From assembly GCA_947252755.1 (NCBI GenBank), contig CAMXWV010000003.1:211253-275252 (forward strand): DNA of 64,000 nt, given 5' to 3'. The translations under genes were made by a program, and so were the position numbers. Positions 51,378-59,923 of this stretch are shown here, one piece after another. The notes below the pieces were generated by a model. It was given only the letters and a program-made list of their open reading frames with translations, did not search any database and was not told where the DNA came from. Within the stretch, counting starts at the first letter, position 1. Every line of letters begins with the position of its first letter. Source of the stretch: an uncultured Dermabacter sp. GTDB taxonomy: Bacteria; Actinomycetota; Actinomycetes; Actinomycetales; Dermabacteraceae.

Positions 51378-52097
51378 ATGCGCCGACGCACACTTCTTCT
51401 CAGCACTATTCCGGCCGCGCTGCTGGCGCTGTCGGGATGCGGAACATCAGGCGAGAAGCCAGCAGGCCAGCCGTTTCTCGGATCCGGCAGTCGGCCGATG
51501 GGCATGGGGTCGGATCACGGCACGCCCCGCGCTGGTGAGAGCAGCGCAGCTGGCAGCCCCGGCGCCGCCGATGCGCCGTCTGCGAGCGGCTCATCGGGGT
51601 CACCGTCTCAGTCGGTGCAGAGCCACGGCGCGATGATGCAGCGAACGTTTCCACAGCTTGGCGGATTCTCCATCGCACTCCCCAGCACATGGCACGAACA
51701 CACCGTGAAGCAGCAGAGCGGCGTGGCAGCGTTCGTCTTCTCCGACTCCCCGAATCGACCGTTTCAAGCATTTCTGGAGCTTATTGGGCCACTGCCTGTT
51801 GGAACTGACGGCGCGGCGGAGCTGACAGAGCTGATCAGACAGGAAGCCGCCGGCTCCGGCATCAGGAAGCATGATGCCTCAACGCCCTCCCAGTTCAGTG
51901 GAATCAGCGGCGGTGGAGCGGATTCATACACCGCATCATCCGCGTGGCAGCAGGACGGTACGGTTGGCCTCAGCATGTTCCTCATGCTGCAGAACGGCAG
52001 AACCAAGGAGTATGTGAGACTGCGGCTCGCCCTGGTCAGCAGGGGCACAGAAGAGACGCTCGTGCCCGACATTTTGGGCAGCCTCGCCTTCGTCTGA
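51378..52097 (+). CDS. Putative lipoprotein of unknown function
   Basis: 239 residues. The signal peptide ends in LSGC, with Cys21 as lipidation site. A Gly/Ser/Ala-rich linker (22-85) leads to a globular domain of about 150 residues beginning FPQLGGFSIALPSTWHEH, a pattern seen in actinobacterial surface lipoproteins with a PsbP/LpqN-like fold (tentative). ATG 51378 follows GGAAGG. A hairpin terminator lies four bases after the stop. Confidence 0.75.
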   Translation: MRRRTLLLSTIPAALLALSGCGTSGEKPAGQPFLGSGSRPMGMGSDHGTPRAGESSAAGSPGAADAPSASGSSGSPSQSVQSHGAMMQRTFPQLGGFSIALPSTWHEHTVKQQSGVAAFVFSDSPNRPFQAFLELIGPLPVGTDGAAELTELIRQEAAGSGIRKHDASTPSQFSGISGGGADSYTASSAWQQDGTVGLSMFLMLQNGRTKEYVRLRLALVSRGTEETLVPDILGSLAFV

Positions 52098-52100
52098 ACA

Positions 52101-52130
52101 GCACAACCCCCGCCGAAGCAGGGGTTGTGC
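52101..52130. terminator. Hairpin between the lipoprotein gene and tRNA-Phe
   Basis: GCACAACCCC (52101-52110) pairs with GGGGTTGTGC (52121-52130) around a 10-base loop. It sits between convergent units and one base beyond the tRNA 3' end, so it can serve both. Confidence 0.7.
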
Positions 52131-52131
52131 G

Positions 52132-52207
52132 TGGTGGCTCCGACCGGCGTCGATCCGGTGACCTTTCGATTTTCAGTCGAACGCTCTACCAACTGAGCTA
52201 CAGAGCC
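52132..52207 (-). tRNA. tRNA-Phe (GAA)
   Basis: 76 bases including an encoded CCA. Acceptor GGCTCTG/CGGAGCC, D-arm GCTCAGTTGGTAGAGC, anticodon loop CTGAAAA giving GAA, T-arm with GGATCGACGCC. TATTCT at 52247-52242 may be its -10. Confidence 0.95.
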
Positions 52208-52355
52208 GTATCCGTCCCGCTGGCGCGAGGCGAACCAGATCAGAATAGCAACCGGAGCATGCTTGTGCGAATCTGCCCCCGCGAGTGAGAGCGGGGCCAC
52301 GTCCCGCAGAAGTCCATTCCCGATCCGCTCAGGTCAGGGACGGCAGAATAGCGTT

Positions 52356-53261
52356 ATGTGTGACATCCCTACTCTGTTCGATGCGCTGAGCAGCTGCTCC
52401 GTAAACTCTGACGGCGTCATCCCCCGCGCCGGTGACGGCCCCGAGGTGGAGAACGCGGAGGCGATGCGGCCGCTGATCCTGCACGCCCACCCCGATGACG
52501 AAACCCTGTGGACCGGCACCCTGCTTGCCTGGTGCGCCGACCACGGCATTGACGCTGCTGTGCTCACCCTCACCCGTGGCGAGGAGGGCAGCGCCATCAA
52601 AGGCTCCCTGCCCGAAGGATCAACCATCGTTGAGGTGCGGGATGCGGAGCGGAAGCAGGCGCTCGCCGCGCTCGGCACCGGAACCCACGGTGTTCTCGGC
52701 TCCGGGCTCGCCCGGGCAAACCTGGAGCCGGACCGCGTCTACCGCGATTCCGGCATGCAGTGGCTGAACAGCGGCCTCGCAGGACCCGCAGACACCGCCG
52801 ACGAGCGCACCCTCACCGCGGCCGCACTCGATGATGCAGTAACGGACGCGATTGCGTACGCCGAACATATCGGCGCCACCGAGCTGATCTCCTACGACGC
52901 GTTCGGCTCCTACGGGCACCCCGATCATGTGCGCGCCCACGAGATCGCTGCTGAAGCAGCCCGCCGCACCGGCCTGCCGCTGACCGAGATCGCATCCGCA
53001 CACGGACCCGAGGACTATTCGAGCTTCACCCGCTTTGACCTGTCCGCGTACACAGACACGATGAAGGAAGCACTGAGCGCTTATGCAACGCAGCTGCGGG
53101 TGGACGGGGACACCGTGACCCATGTGGGGGAGCAGCAGCATCCGATCGATCCCACCATTCGCCTGCGCCGGGTGGATCCGGCACACGCCGGCAGAGATGA
53201 TGAGGCGAACCCGGCTGCTGACCCGTTCACTGAGGCAGGTCAGGGGATCGAGCGGACATGA
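52356..53261 (+). CDS. mshB: GlcNAc-Ins deacetylase of mycothiol synthesis
   Basis: 301 residues from ATG 52356. The zinc-binding motif of PIG-L/LmbE deacetylases reads LHAHPDDETLWTGTLL, and the second site is YDAFGSYGHPDHVRAH, as in MshB. It removes the acetyl group from GlcNAc-inositol. The start is not certain: TAGCGT at 52349-52354 would give a transcript beginning near 52361, favouring the in-frame ATG 52464 (265 residues, opening MRPLILHAHPDDE, like mycobacterial MshB). Its stop overlaps the mshA start (ATGA). Confidence 0.88.
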   Translation: MCDIPTLFDALSSCSVNSDGVIPRAGDGPEVENAEAMRPLILHAHPDDETLWTGTLLAWCADHGIDAAVLTLTRGEEGSAIKGSLPEGSTIVEVRDAERKQALAALGTGTHGVLGSGLARANLEPDRVYRDSGMQWLNSGLAGPADTADERTLTAAALDDAVTDAIAYAEHIGATELISYDAFGSYGHPDHVRAHEIAAEAARRTGLPLTEIASAHGPEDYSSFTRFDLSAYTDTMKEALSAYATQLRVDGDTVTHVGEQQHPIDPTIRLRRVDPAHAGRDDEANPAADPFTEAGQGIERT

Positions 53262-54451
53262 CCCGTCGCGTGGCCATGGTGACGGTGCACACGTCACCGA
53301 TCGCCGTTCCCGGCTCGGCCGATGCGGGCGGCATGAACATCATGGTCACGAGCAGCGCAATCGCGCTGGCTGAGGCCGGCTGGCAGGTTGACCTGGTGAC
53401 CCGTCGCACCAGCCCTGACCAGGAGCGCATCAGCGAACCCCATCCCGGGGTGCGGCTGCATCATCTGGATGCGGGTCCGGTTCGCAGCGTGGCGAAAGCC
53501 GATGCTGAGATCCTCATTCAGCCGTTTGCCGACGCGTTCCGCACCTGGCTCGCCGCAGACGGGGCCGGCACGGACATTGTGCACTCCCATCATTGGTTCT
53601 CCGGGGTTGCTGCGCTCAATGCCGCGCATGCCGCCGGGCTGCCCCATGTGATGAGCTACCACTCCGTGGCCGCCGCAGCTGGGCGCAGCTCTCTTGATGC
53701 GGGTGAGCAGCCGGAATCGGCCGGCCGCCGGGCCGGCGAAGCCTGGGCTGCCCAGCATTCAGAGCTGATCCTTGCGGTCAGCTCCAGTGAACGGCGAACC
53801 ATCATCGCTGACTGCGGAGCTGACCCGTCGCGAATCCGCGTGGTTCACCCGGGGGTGGATATCGACCTGTTCCACCCGCGCACCGACGGGGATGCCACCG
53901 GCCAGCTGCTGTGCGCGGCCCGGATCGAACCGCTGAAGGGTGTTGACGCCGCGATCCGCATCACCCACGAGCTCCACATGCTCACCGGTGAGCCGCGCCG
54001 GCTCACCATCGCCGGGGGAGCAGCCCCGGAATGGAGCAGTTATGCCGAGACCCTGCGCCGACTGGTCAGGGAGCGTGACCTGAGTGAGTATGTCCGCTTC
54101 GTGGGGCCGCAGGACCGGGCCGCGCTCGCGGCTCTGCTGCGCGGCTCGGACCTGCTGATCAATCCGAGCTTCAGCGAAACCTACGGCATCATCAATCTGG
54201 AGGCGGCCGCCAGCGGCACGCCGGTGATTGCGCACCGCTCCAGCGGCATGTGCGAGTCCGTGTGGGATGGCCGCACCGGCATTCTCATGGACAACCGGGA
54301 TGACTCTGCCTGGGCGCGGACCGCTGCGGACCTGCTCGGCGATGATGATCGCCGACGCGCCCTCAGCAGCTCCGCCCGCGCCACCGCTGTGCACCGCCCC
54401 TGGGCCGTGGTAGCTGAGGAGCTGGGCGAGGCCTACATGCAGCTGCTATGA
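53258..54451 (+). CDS. mshA: D-inositol-3-phosphate glycosyltransferase
   Basis: 397 residues, GT4 family. The MshA opening TSPIAVPGSADAGGMNIMV has the P-G-x-x-D-x-G-G-M-N motif of the acceptor site, and VHSHHWFSG and the donor-site FSETYGIINLEAAASGTPVI follow. MshA adds GlcNAc from UDP-GlcNAc to inositol-3-phosphate, the first step of mycothiol synthesis. Translationally coupled to mshB by ATGA. MshC is not in the window; mshD is at 9659. Confidence 0.88.
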   Translation: MTRRVAMVTVHTSPIAVPGSADAGGMNIMVTSSAIALAEAGWQVDLVTRRTSPDQERISEPHPGVRLHHLDAGPVRSVAKADAEILIQPFADAFRTWLAADGAGTDIVHSHHWFSGVAALNAAHAAGLPHVMSYHSVAAAAGRSSLDAGEQPESAGRRAGEAWAAQHSELILAVSSSERRTIIADCGADPSRIRVVHPGVDIDLFHPRTDGDATGQLLCAARIEPLKGVDAAIRITHELHMLTGEPRRLTIAGGAAPEWSSYAETLRRLVRERDLSEYVRFVGPQDRAALAALLRGSDLLINPSFSETYGIINLEAAASGTPVIAHRSSGMCESVWDGRTGILMDNRDDSAWARTAADLLGDDDRRRALSSSARATAVHRPWAVVAEELGEAYMQLL

Positions 54452-54512
54452 CGGGTGCTGACTGAGCAGTCGCGGCCCACGGTGACTGGAAGTCCGTGGA
54501 GCCCTGGAAACA

Positions 54513-54546
54513 GCAGAAGCCCCATCCGGGTGGATGGGGCTTCTGC
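54513..54546. terminator. 15-bp hairpin between mshA and tRNA-Asp
   Basis: GCAGAAGCCCCATCC (54513-54527) pairs perfectly with GGATGGGGCTTCTGC (54532-54546) around GGGT, between convergent units. Confidence 0.8.
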
Positions 54547-54555
54547 TTCGTTCTG

Positions 54556-54629
54556 CGACCCTGACCGGGCTTGAACCGGCGACCTCCGCCGTGACAGGGC
54601 GGCACTCTAACCAACTGAGCTACAGGGCC
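54556..54629 (-). tRNA. tRNA-Asp (GTC)
   Basis: 74 bases, no encoded CCA. Acceptor GGCCCTG/CAGGGTC, anticodon stem CCGCC/GGCGG enclosing CTGTCAC (anticodon GTC), T-arm GCCGGTTCAAGCCCGGT. Confidence 0.95.
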
Positions 54630-54664
54630 TTCTTGGCGTTCCTGCTCCCGCAGCAACAAGAAGT

Positions 54665-54694
54665 ACTCTACATGCGGCCCCGGGCTGGTGCCAA
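54665..54694 (-). promoter_or_regulatory. Promoter of tRNA-Asp
   Basis: On the minus strand, TTGGCA (54694-54689) and TAGAGT (54670-54665) are separated by 18 bases, about 35 bases before the tRNA. Confidence 0.55.
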
Positions 54695-54747
54695 TCGAGA
54701 GCGGGTGACTCTGCTCTCACCGCCAGGCAGTGCCGTGGCCTGCGGCT

Positions 54748-55602
54748 TTACTCGTCAGCTGCGCTGTCATCCGGCTTCGCACCCGTGCCGCTGGGTGCAT
54801 CCATCCCCTCCTGCAGCGCATTCAGCAGTTCGTCCACGCCTGGGAACGCCTCGTCCGGACGGAACGGGAAGCGGTTCAGCTCTCCGGGCTGGGTGATCCC
54901 CGAGTAGACGAGGATCGTGTGCATGCCGGCTTCCATGCCGGCCACGATGTCCGTGTCCATCCGGTCGCCGATCATGGCGGTGGATTCTGAGTGCGCGTCG
55001 ATCTGATTGAGTGCGGAGCGGAACATCATCGGGTTCGGTTTCCCCACCACGTAGGGGTGGCGCCCAGTGGCCTCTGTGATCAGCGCAGACACGGCCCCGG
55101 TGGCGGGCATAATGCCCTCCTTCGAGGGTCCGGTGGCATCCGGGTTCGTCGTGATGAAGCGTGCCCCACCCGCGATCAGCCGGATCGCCCGGGTGATCGC
55201 TTCGAAGGAATAGGTGCGCACTTCGCCGAGCACCACCACATCCGGGTTCGTATCGGTGATGATGAAGCCCGCGTCGTGCAGAGCGGAGGTGAGGCCCACC
55301 TCTCCGATCACGTAGGCGCTGCCACCGGGCAGCTGCCGTTTGAGGAACTCAGCGGTGGCCATCGCGGAGGTCCAGATCGACTCTTCGGGGATGTCGATGC
55401 CCGACGCGTTCAGTCGCGCCCGCAGGTCCCGCGGCGTGAAGATCGAGTTATTGGTCAGCACCAGGAACCGCTGATCGCGAGAGCGCCAGTAGTCGATGAG
55501 CTCAGCCGCCCCGGGCAGAGCATGATTCTCGTGGACGAGCACCCCGTCCATATCCGTGAGCCACGTGGTGATGTCTGCAAGGTTCCGGTGGTTCTTCTTC
55601 AT
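54748..55602 (-). CDS. HAD-IIA hydrolase (NagD-like)
   Basis: 284 residues. Motif I is WLTDMDGVLVHENHALPGA, motif II VLTNNS, the Lys lies in VGKPNPMMF and motif IV is MIGDRMDTDIVAGMEAGM, with a type C2 cap. NagD-like enzymes dephosphorylate nucleotides or sugar phosphates. The ATG at 55602 is six bases after GATGAT, a -10-like hexamer; a frame extending further upstream has no start signal. The C-terminal 20 residues are Asp/Gly-rich and variable. Confidence 0.87.
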   Translation of the reverse strand: MKKNHRNLADITTWLTDMDGVLVHENHALPGAAELIDYWRSRDQRFLVLTNNSIFTPRDLRARLNASGIDIPEESIWTSAMATAEFLKRQLPGGSAYVIGEVGLTSALHDAGFIITDTNPDVVVLGEVRTYSFEAITRAIRLIAGGARFITTNPDATGPSKEGIMPATGAVSALITEATGRHPYVVGKPNPMMFRSALNQIDAHSESTAMIGDRMDTDIVAGMEAGMHTILVYSGITQPGELNRFPFRPDEAFPGVDELLNALQEGMDAPSGTGAKPDDSAADE

Positions 55603-55740
55603 GCCGCCATCATCCCACGGGTGAGTATCCCACTGCCTGACGAGTGAACACCCGGGCAACTGGGTGCTGGTGCCGTTTCCGGTGCCGTGGCGGCGGGCCC
55701 TCTGGGAGTCGTGCCGCTCGCCCTCAGGCACTATGGCTCT

Positions 55741-58392
55741 GTGACCGCTCCGCTCCTGCCCCTTGACACCATTGCCCACGGGCTCGTGTTCGCCGCTGTG
55801 ATCCCCGAGCTGCAGGCGGCGCTTGCCGAGCCGGATGCGACCGCGGTGATCCAGGCGCCGCCGGGAAGCGGCAAAACCACGATCACCCCGCCGCTGGTGG
55901 CGAACCTGGTGGCCGGTCGCACGATCGTCACACAGCCCCGCCGGGTGGCAGCCCGTGCCGCCGCCCGCCGGCTGCGCCAGCTGGCACCGGACCACGCGGA
56001 CCAGATCGGCTTCACCGTGCGCGGCGAATCCACGCGCACTTCCCGCACCCGCATCGAGTTCGTCACGCCCGGTGTTCTGATCAATCGTCTGCTGGCGAAC
56101 CCGGAACTGCCCGGGGTGGACGCGGTGATCCTCGACGAGGTGCATGAGCGGGCTCTGGACACCGACCTGGCGCTCGGCATGCTGCTGGACGTACGGGATC
56201 TGCGCGGGGACCTCCGCCTGCTTGCGCTCTCCGCCACCCTCAATGCCGACGCGTTCGCACGCCTCATGGGCGGCGCCCCAATCATCGACTCACCCCAGGC
56301 CCTGCATCCGCTCACCGAAGAGTGGACCCCACCGGATGGGCCGCGGCTCACCGAGCGCGGGGTGGATCGGTCGTTTCTGGCCCACGTGGCCCGGACCGCG
56401 GCTGCTGCGCACCGTCTGCATGCGGACTCTGACACGCTCGTGTTCCTTCCGGGCGCTTGGGAAGTGGAACAGGTGGCGCGCCAGCTGAGGGGAATGACGG
56501 ACGCGGACGTGTTCGAACTTCATGGCCAGGTGCCGCCTCGGGAGCAGGACCGGATCGTGTCGGGCCGCGGCGTGCAGGACCCGCCCGGAGCTGTCCGCGC
56601 CGCGGGGGCTGACCGTGCAGGTCCCCGACGCATTGTGGTCTCCACAGCCCTCGCCGATTCCTCACTGACCGTGCCCGGGGTGCGGCTCGTGGTGGATTCG
56701 GTGCTTGCCCGCGAGCCGCGACGCGATGCGATGCGCCGGATGAGCGGACTTGTCACGATCACGGCGAGCCGCGCGTCGATGACGCAACGGGCAGGCCGTG
56801 CTGCCCGGATCGGCCCGGGCACTGTGATCCGCTGCGCTGATCCCGCTGCCGCCGCGGGCGCGGCCGCAGAGCCCGCACCGGAAATCCGCACCGCGGATCT
56901 CACCGGAGCCGCGCTTACTCTGGCAGCCTGGGGCACCCCGGGCGGCCGGGGCCTTCGACTGCTGGATGAGCCCCCGGCAGCTGCTCTGGCGGATGCCCAG
57001 GAGGACCTGCGCGCGATCGGCGCCATTGATGAAACAGGTCAGATCACCGAGCGGGGTCGCACGCTCGCGCAGATCCCCGCTGATCCCCGGCTCGCACGAG
57101 CCCTGCTGGACGGTGCCGAATTGGTGGGCCCCCGCACTGCCGCTGAGGTGGTGGCGCTGCTGGCCATGGATCGGCGTCCCGCAGCCCAGGACCTGCAGGA
57201 GGCGCTCGCGCTGGCGCGTCGCGATGACCGCTTCACCCGGGAGGCGGCCCGGTTCACCACGCTCGCCGCTAGAGCTATGAGCAGCCGGCAGAGCGGTGAT
57301 GCCTCCGCTCCCATTACACGGCCCGGAGCAGAGCCCTGTGCTGAAGCGACCTCCGCTGACGATGCAGCGGCCGTGGCGGCTCTCGCATTTCCGATGATGA
57401 TCGCCTCGCGCGTGGCAGATGGTCCGGACGGCGGATCCGTGGTGCTCCTCGCCTCTGGCACTCGCGCGGGTGTGCCTTCCGGTCCGCTCGCTGCTGAGCC
57501 GTGGCTGGTGGTGGCCGACGCATCCCGCTCGAACGCCCGGGCCTCTGCCGACACCGGAGCGGTTGTGCGCCTTGCCGCGGCGATCAGTGAACCCCGGATC
57601 CTGGAGCTCAGCGCTGAGGCGATCACCGATGAGGTGACGGTGTCCTTCACTGACCAGGGCGCGCAGGCGCGACGAGAGCAGCGGCTCGGAGCGATCACGC
57701 TGAGCTCCACGCCCACGCGAGTCCACGGCCGTGATGCACGAGCGTCCGTGCTGGCGGGGCTGCGCCAGCGGGGCCTTGGGGTTCTTCACGAATCAGCTGC
57801 TGCGGAGCAGCTGCGGCGCCGGCTGGACCTGCTGCACCGCACCCTGGGCGCGCCGTGGCCGGACGTCTCCGATGCGGGGATCCTTGAGAAGTTTGAGCTG
57901 GTGGCCAGCCCGGAACTCGACCAGTTGGCGGGGGTGCAGGGCAGACCGGCCCGGCCCGGCAGCATCGACCTGCTGCCGATCCTCCAGCGTCTGCTGCCGT
58001 GGCCGGAGGCGTCACGGCTGGAGGAGCTGGCGCCGGAGCGCCTGGCAGTTCCGTCCGGTTCACGAATCCGCCTCACCTACCCGGAGGTCGGAGACGACGG
58101 CGGGCGTGTGGTGGCAGAGGTGAAGCTGCAGGAGGTGTTCGGCCTGGCTGAATCACCCACGCTGCTGGACGGCGCGGTGCGGATCCAGTTCCACCTGCTG
58201 TCCCCGGCACGCCGCCCGCTGGCGGTGACCGATGACCTGCGGTCGTTCTGGAACGGCCCCTATGCGCAGGTGAGAGCGGAGATGCGGGGACGCTATCCGA
58301 AGCACCCGTGGCCTGAGGACCCGTGGAGCGCGCAGGCCACTGCCCGCACCACCGCTGCCGCGCGGGGCGGCAGCGGCCGCCGGATCAGCTGA
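55741..58392 (+). CDS. hrpB: ATP-dependent RNA helicase HrpB
   Basis: 883 residues, DEAH-box family. Walker A is QAPPGSGKTT, motif II DEVHERALDTDLALGMLL, motif III LALSATL and motif VI QRAGRAARIGPG. The C-terminal HrpB domain ends with LRSFWNGPYAQVRAEMRGRY then PKHPWPEDPW, the family hallmark. Its role in bacteria is poorly defined (RNA processing). GTG 55741 is six bases after CACTAT, a -10-like hexamer. Its last eight bases overlap the convergent reductase gene. Confidence 0.92.
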   Translation: MTAPLLPLDTIAHGLVFAAVIPELQAALAEPDATAVIQAPPGSGKTTITPPLVANLVAGRTIVTQPRRVAARAAARRLRQLAPDHADQIGFTVRGESTRTSRTRIEFVTPGVLINRLLANPELPGVDAVILDEVHERALDTDLALGMLLDVRDLRGDLRLLALSATLNADAFARLMGGAPIIDSPQALHPLTEEWTPPDGPRLTERGVDRSFLAHVARTAAAAHRLHADSDTLVFLPGAWEVEQVARQLRGMTDADVFELHGQVPPREQDRIVSGRGVQDPPGAVRAAGADRAGPRRIVVSTALADSSLTVPGVRLVVDSVLAREPRRDAMRRMSGLVTITASRASMTQRAGRAARIGPGTVIRCADPAAAAGAAAEPAPEIRTADLTGAALTLAAWGTPGGRGLRLLDEPPAAALADAQEDLRAIGAIDETGQITERGRTLAQIPADPRLARALLDGAELVGPRTAAEVVALLAMDRRPAAQDLQEALALARRDDRFTREAARFTTLAARAMSSRQSGDASAPITRPGAEPCAEATSADDAAAVAALAFPMMIASRVADGPDGGSVVLLASGTRAGVPSGPLAAEPWLVVADASRSNARASADTGAVVRLAAAISEPRILELSAEAITDEVTVSFTDQGAQARREQRLGAITLSSTPTRVHGRDARASVLAGLRQRGLGVLHESAAAEQLRRRLDLLHRTLGAPWPDVSDAGILEKFELVASPELDQLAGVQGRPARPGSIDLLPILQRLLPWPEASRLEELAPERLAVPSGSRIRLTYPEVGDDGGRVVAEVKLQEVFGLAESPTLLDGAVRIQFHLLSPARRPLAVTDDLRSFWNGPYAQVRAEMRGRYPKHPWPEDPWSAQATARTTAAARGGSGRRIS

Positions 58393-59602
58393 GCTCGATT
58401 CGGCCGCGCAGCTCCTCAAGGTCTCCGATCGGGTCCGACGCGGTCTCACGCAGCAGGGCCCGCGCCGCACGCATCTTCCGGTAGGTGTTCCAGCTCATCA
58501 CGCCGCGCACCTGCCCGTCCTTGACGTAGTAGATGATCGCCGCGGACGGATCACCGTCCACGATCACGTCAGCGCCTTCGGTGCTGACCTCGCCCACGGC
58601 TTCGAACCCGTCCTCGAACAGGTCAGAGAACACCAGCGGGGTGCGGTGATAGTCCACGTCCGCGCCGGTCATGGAGCGGGCAGCAGCAACGCCCATCTTC
58701 TCAGCCTGGTCGGCGTGCTCCACGCGGCGCACACCCAGTGCCACGTCCTCATAGGCAGCGTTATCTCCGGCCGCGTACACGTCCGCGTGACTGGTTTCCA
58801 GAGCACCGTTGACTCGGATGCCGCCGGTGGCCTCATCCAGGTGGATGCCTGCCTGCTCGGCGATGGCCAGGTTCGGGGCGGCCCCCACTCCGATCACGGC
58901 GGCATCAGCGCCGATGGAGGTGCCGTCCTCCAGCTGCACCCGCACTCCATCGGTGAGCGTGTCACCTCCGGCGATGCGGCCTTCCATGATGGAGATTCCA
59001 GCCTTCTCGAAGCGGGCTGTCACATGCTCGGCCAGCTGGGGCGGCAGCAGTGTGGACAGCAGCGGAACCGTGGGGGAGACGAGCGTGACCGCCACACCTT
59101 CCTGCTGGGCGAGTGCGGCCGCTGCTTCGGCTGCGATGTAGCCGCCGCCCACCACCACGATGTGGGTGCCGGGCTGCGCGAAGGTGAACGCGGTGGTGAA
59201 ATCCGCCAGGGTGCGCACATAAGCCACCCGTTCAGAGGGCTGCAGATCTGTGGTCACCGGGGTCAGGCCAGTGGCGAGCAGCACCTTGCCGTACTTCACC
59301 TGCTCGCCGCTGGCAAGGGTGAGAGTGTGCGCGGAGGGGTCCAGCTCGGTGACCTGCTCGCCCAGGTGCAGGTGGGTGCGCAGTTCGCCGGGAACCAGCA
59401 GGTTCTCCTCGAGCGTCGCGTCCGCATCATCCTTCAGCCACAGGTCCTTGGTGAGGATCGGACGGTACACGGGCACACCCTCTTCCGCGCTGAACAGCGC
59501 GAGGGTTGCCTCCGGCGCTTCTTCGGCAAGGGTGGTCAGTGCGTTCGCGCCGGCGATCCCGCCGCCCACGATGACATAGTCGAACTCTCGGATCTCAGCC
59601 AC
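58385..59602 (-). CDS. FAD-dependent NAD(P)H oxidoreductase (pyridine nucleotide-disulfide family)
   Basis: 405 residues. The FAD motif is DYVIVGGGIAGANALTTL, the NAD(P) motif IVVVGGGYIAAEAAAAL, and DVYAAGDNAAYEDVALG is the second FAD site. No redox-active CxxC is seen, which fits the ferredoxin/rubredoxin reductase or NADH-oxidase-like group. Partner unknown. The start is GTG 59602 with AAGGAG about 11 bases upstream; TAGAGT at 59647-59642 is the probable -10. Confidence 0.85.
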   Translation of the reverse strand: MAEIREFDYVIVGGGIAGANALTTLAEEAPEATLALFSAEEGVPVYRPILTKDLWLKDDADATLEENLLVPGELRTHLHLGEQVTELDPSAHTLTLASGEQVKYGKVLLATGLTPVTTDLQPSERVAYVRTLADFTTAFTFAQPGTHIVVVGGGYIAAEAAAALAQQEGVAVTLVSPTVPLLSTLLPPQLAEHVTARFEKAGISIMEGRIAGGDTLTDGVRVQLEDGTSIGADAAVIGVGAAPNLAIAEQAGIHLDEATGGIRVNGALETSHADVYAAGDNAAYEDVALGVRRVEHADQAEKMGVAAARSMTGADVDYHRTPLVFSDLFEDGFEAVGEVSTEGADVIVDGDPSAAIIYYVKDGQVRGVMSWNTYRKMRAARALLRETASDPIGDLEELRGRIELS

Positions 59603-59641
59603 AGTGAATCAGTCTCCTTCGAGTGGTCCGGTGATGAGCCG

Positions 59642-59647
59642 ACTCTA
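59642..59647 (-). promoter_or_regulatory. -10 of the reductase gene
   Basis: TAGAGT on the minus strand, 39 bases before GTG 59602. Confidence 0.4.
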
Positions 59648-59769
59648 AGGGGTATGCCTGGGCACAGGGTGCATCCGGCTATGAGGGTGCATTCGACGGC
59701 TGCGCAGACTTGGCGGGCAGTGAACAGGCCCCGCGCCAGCGTTCCTGCTGGTCACGGGGCCTAGTGTGG

Positions 59770-59845
59770 TGGAGCCCCCAGCCAGAATCGAACTGGCGAC
59801 CTTTTCATTACGAGTGAAACGCTCTACCGACTGAGCTATAGGGGC
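59770..59845 (-). tRNA. tRNA-Thr (CGT)
   Basis: 76 bases including encoded CCA. Acceptor GCCCCTA/TGGGGGC, anticodon stem TTTCA/TGAAA around CTCGTAA (anticodon CGT), T-arm GCCAGTTCGATTCTGGC. TACATT at 59861-59856 may be its -10. Confidence 0.95.
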
Positions 59846-59923
59846 AACGCCGACCAATGTACACACGCGCCGGCGCCGGGCGCAAAGCGCGGCCGCGTCG
59901 GCTCGATCACAGCCGACCGCTCA

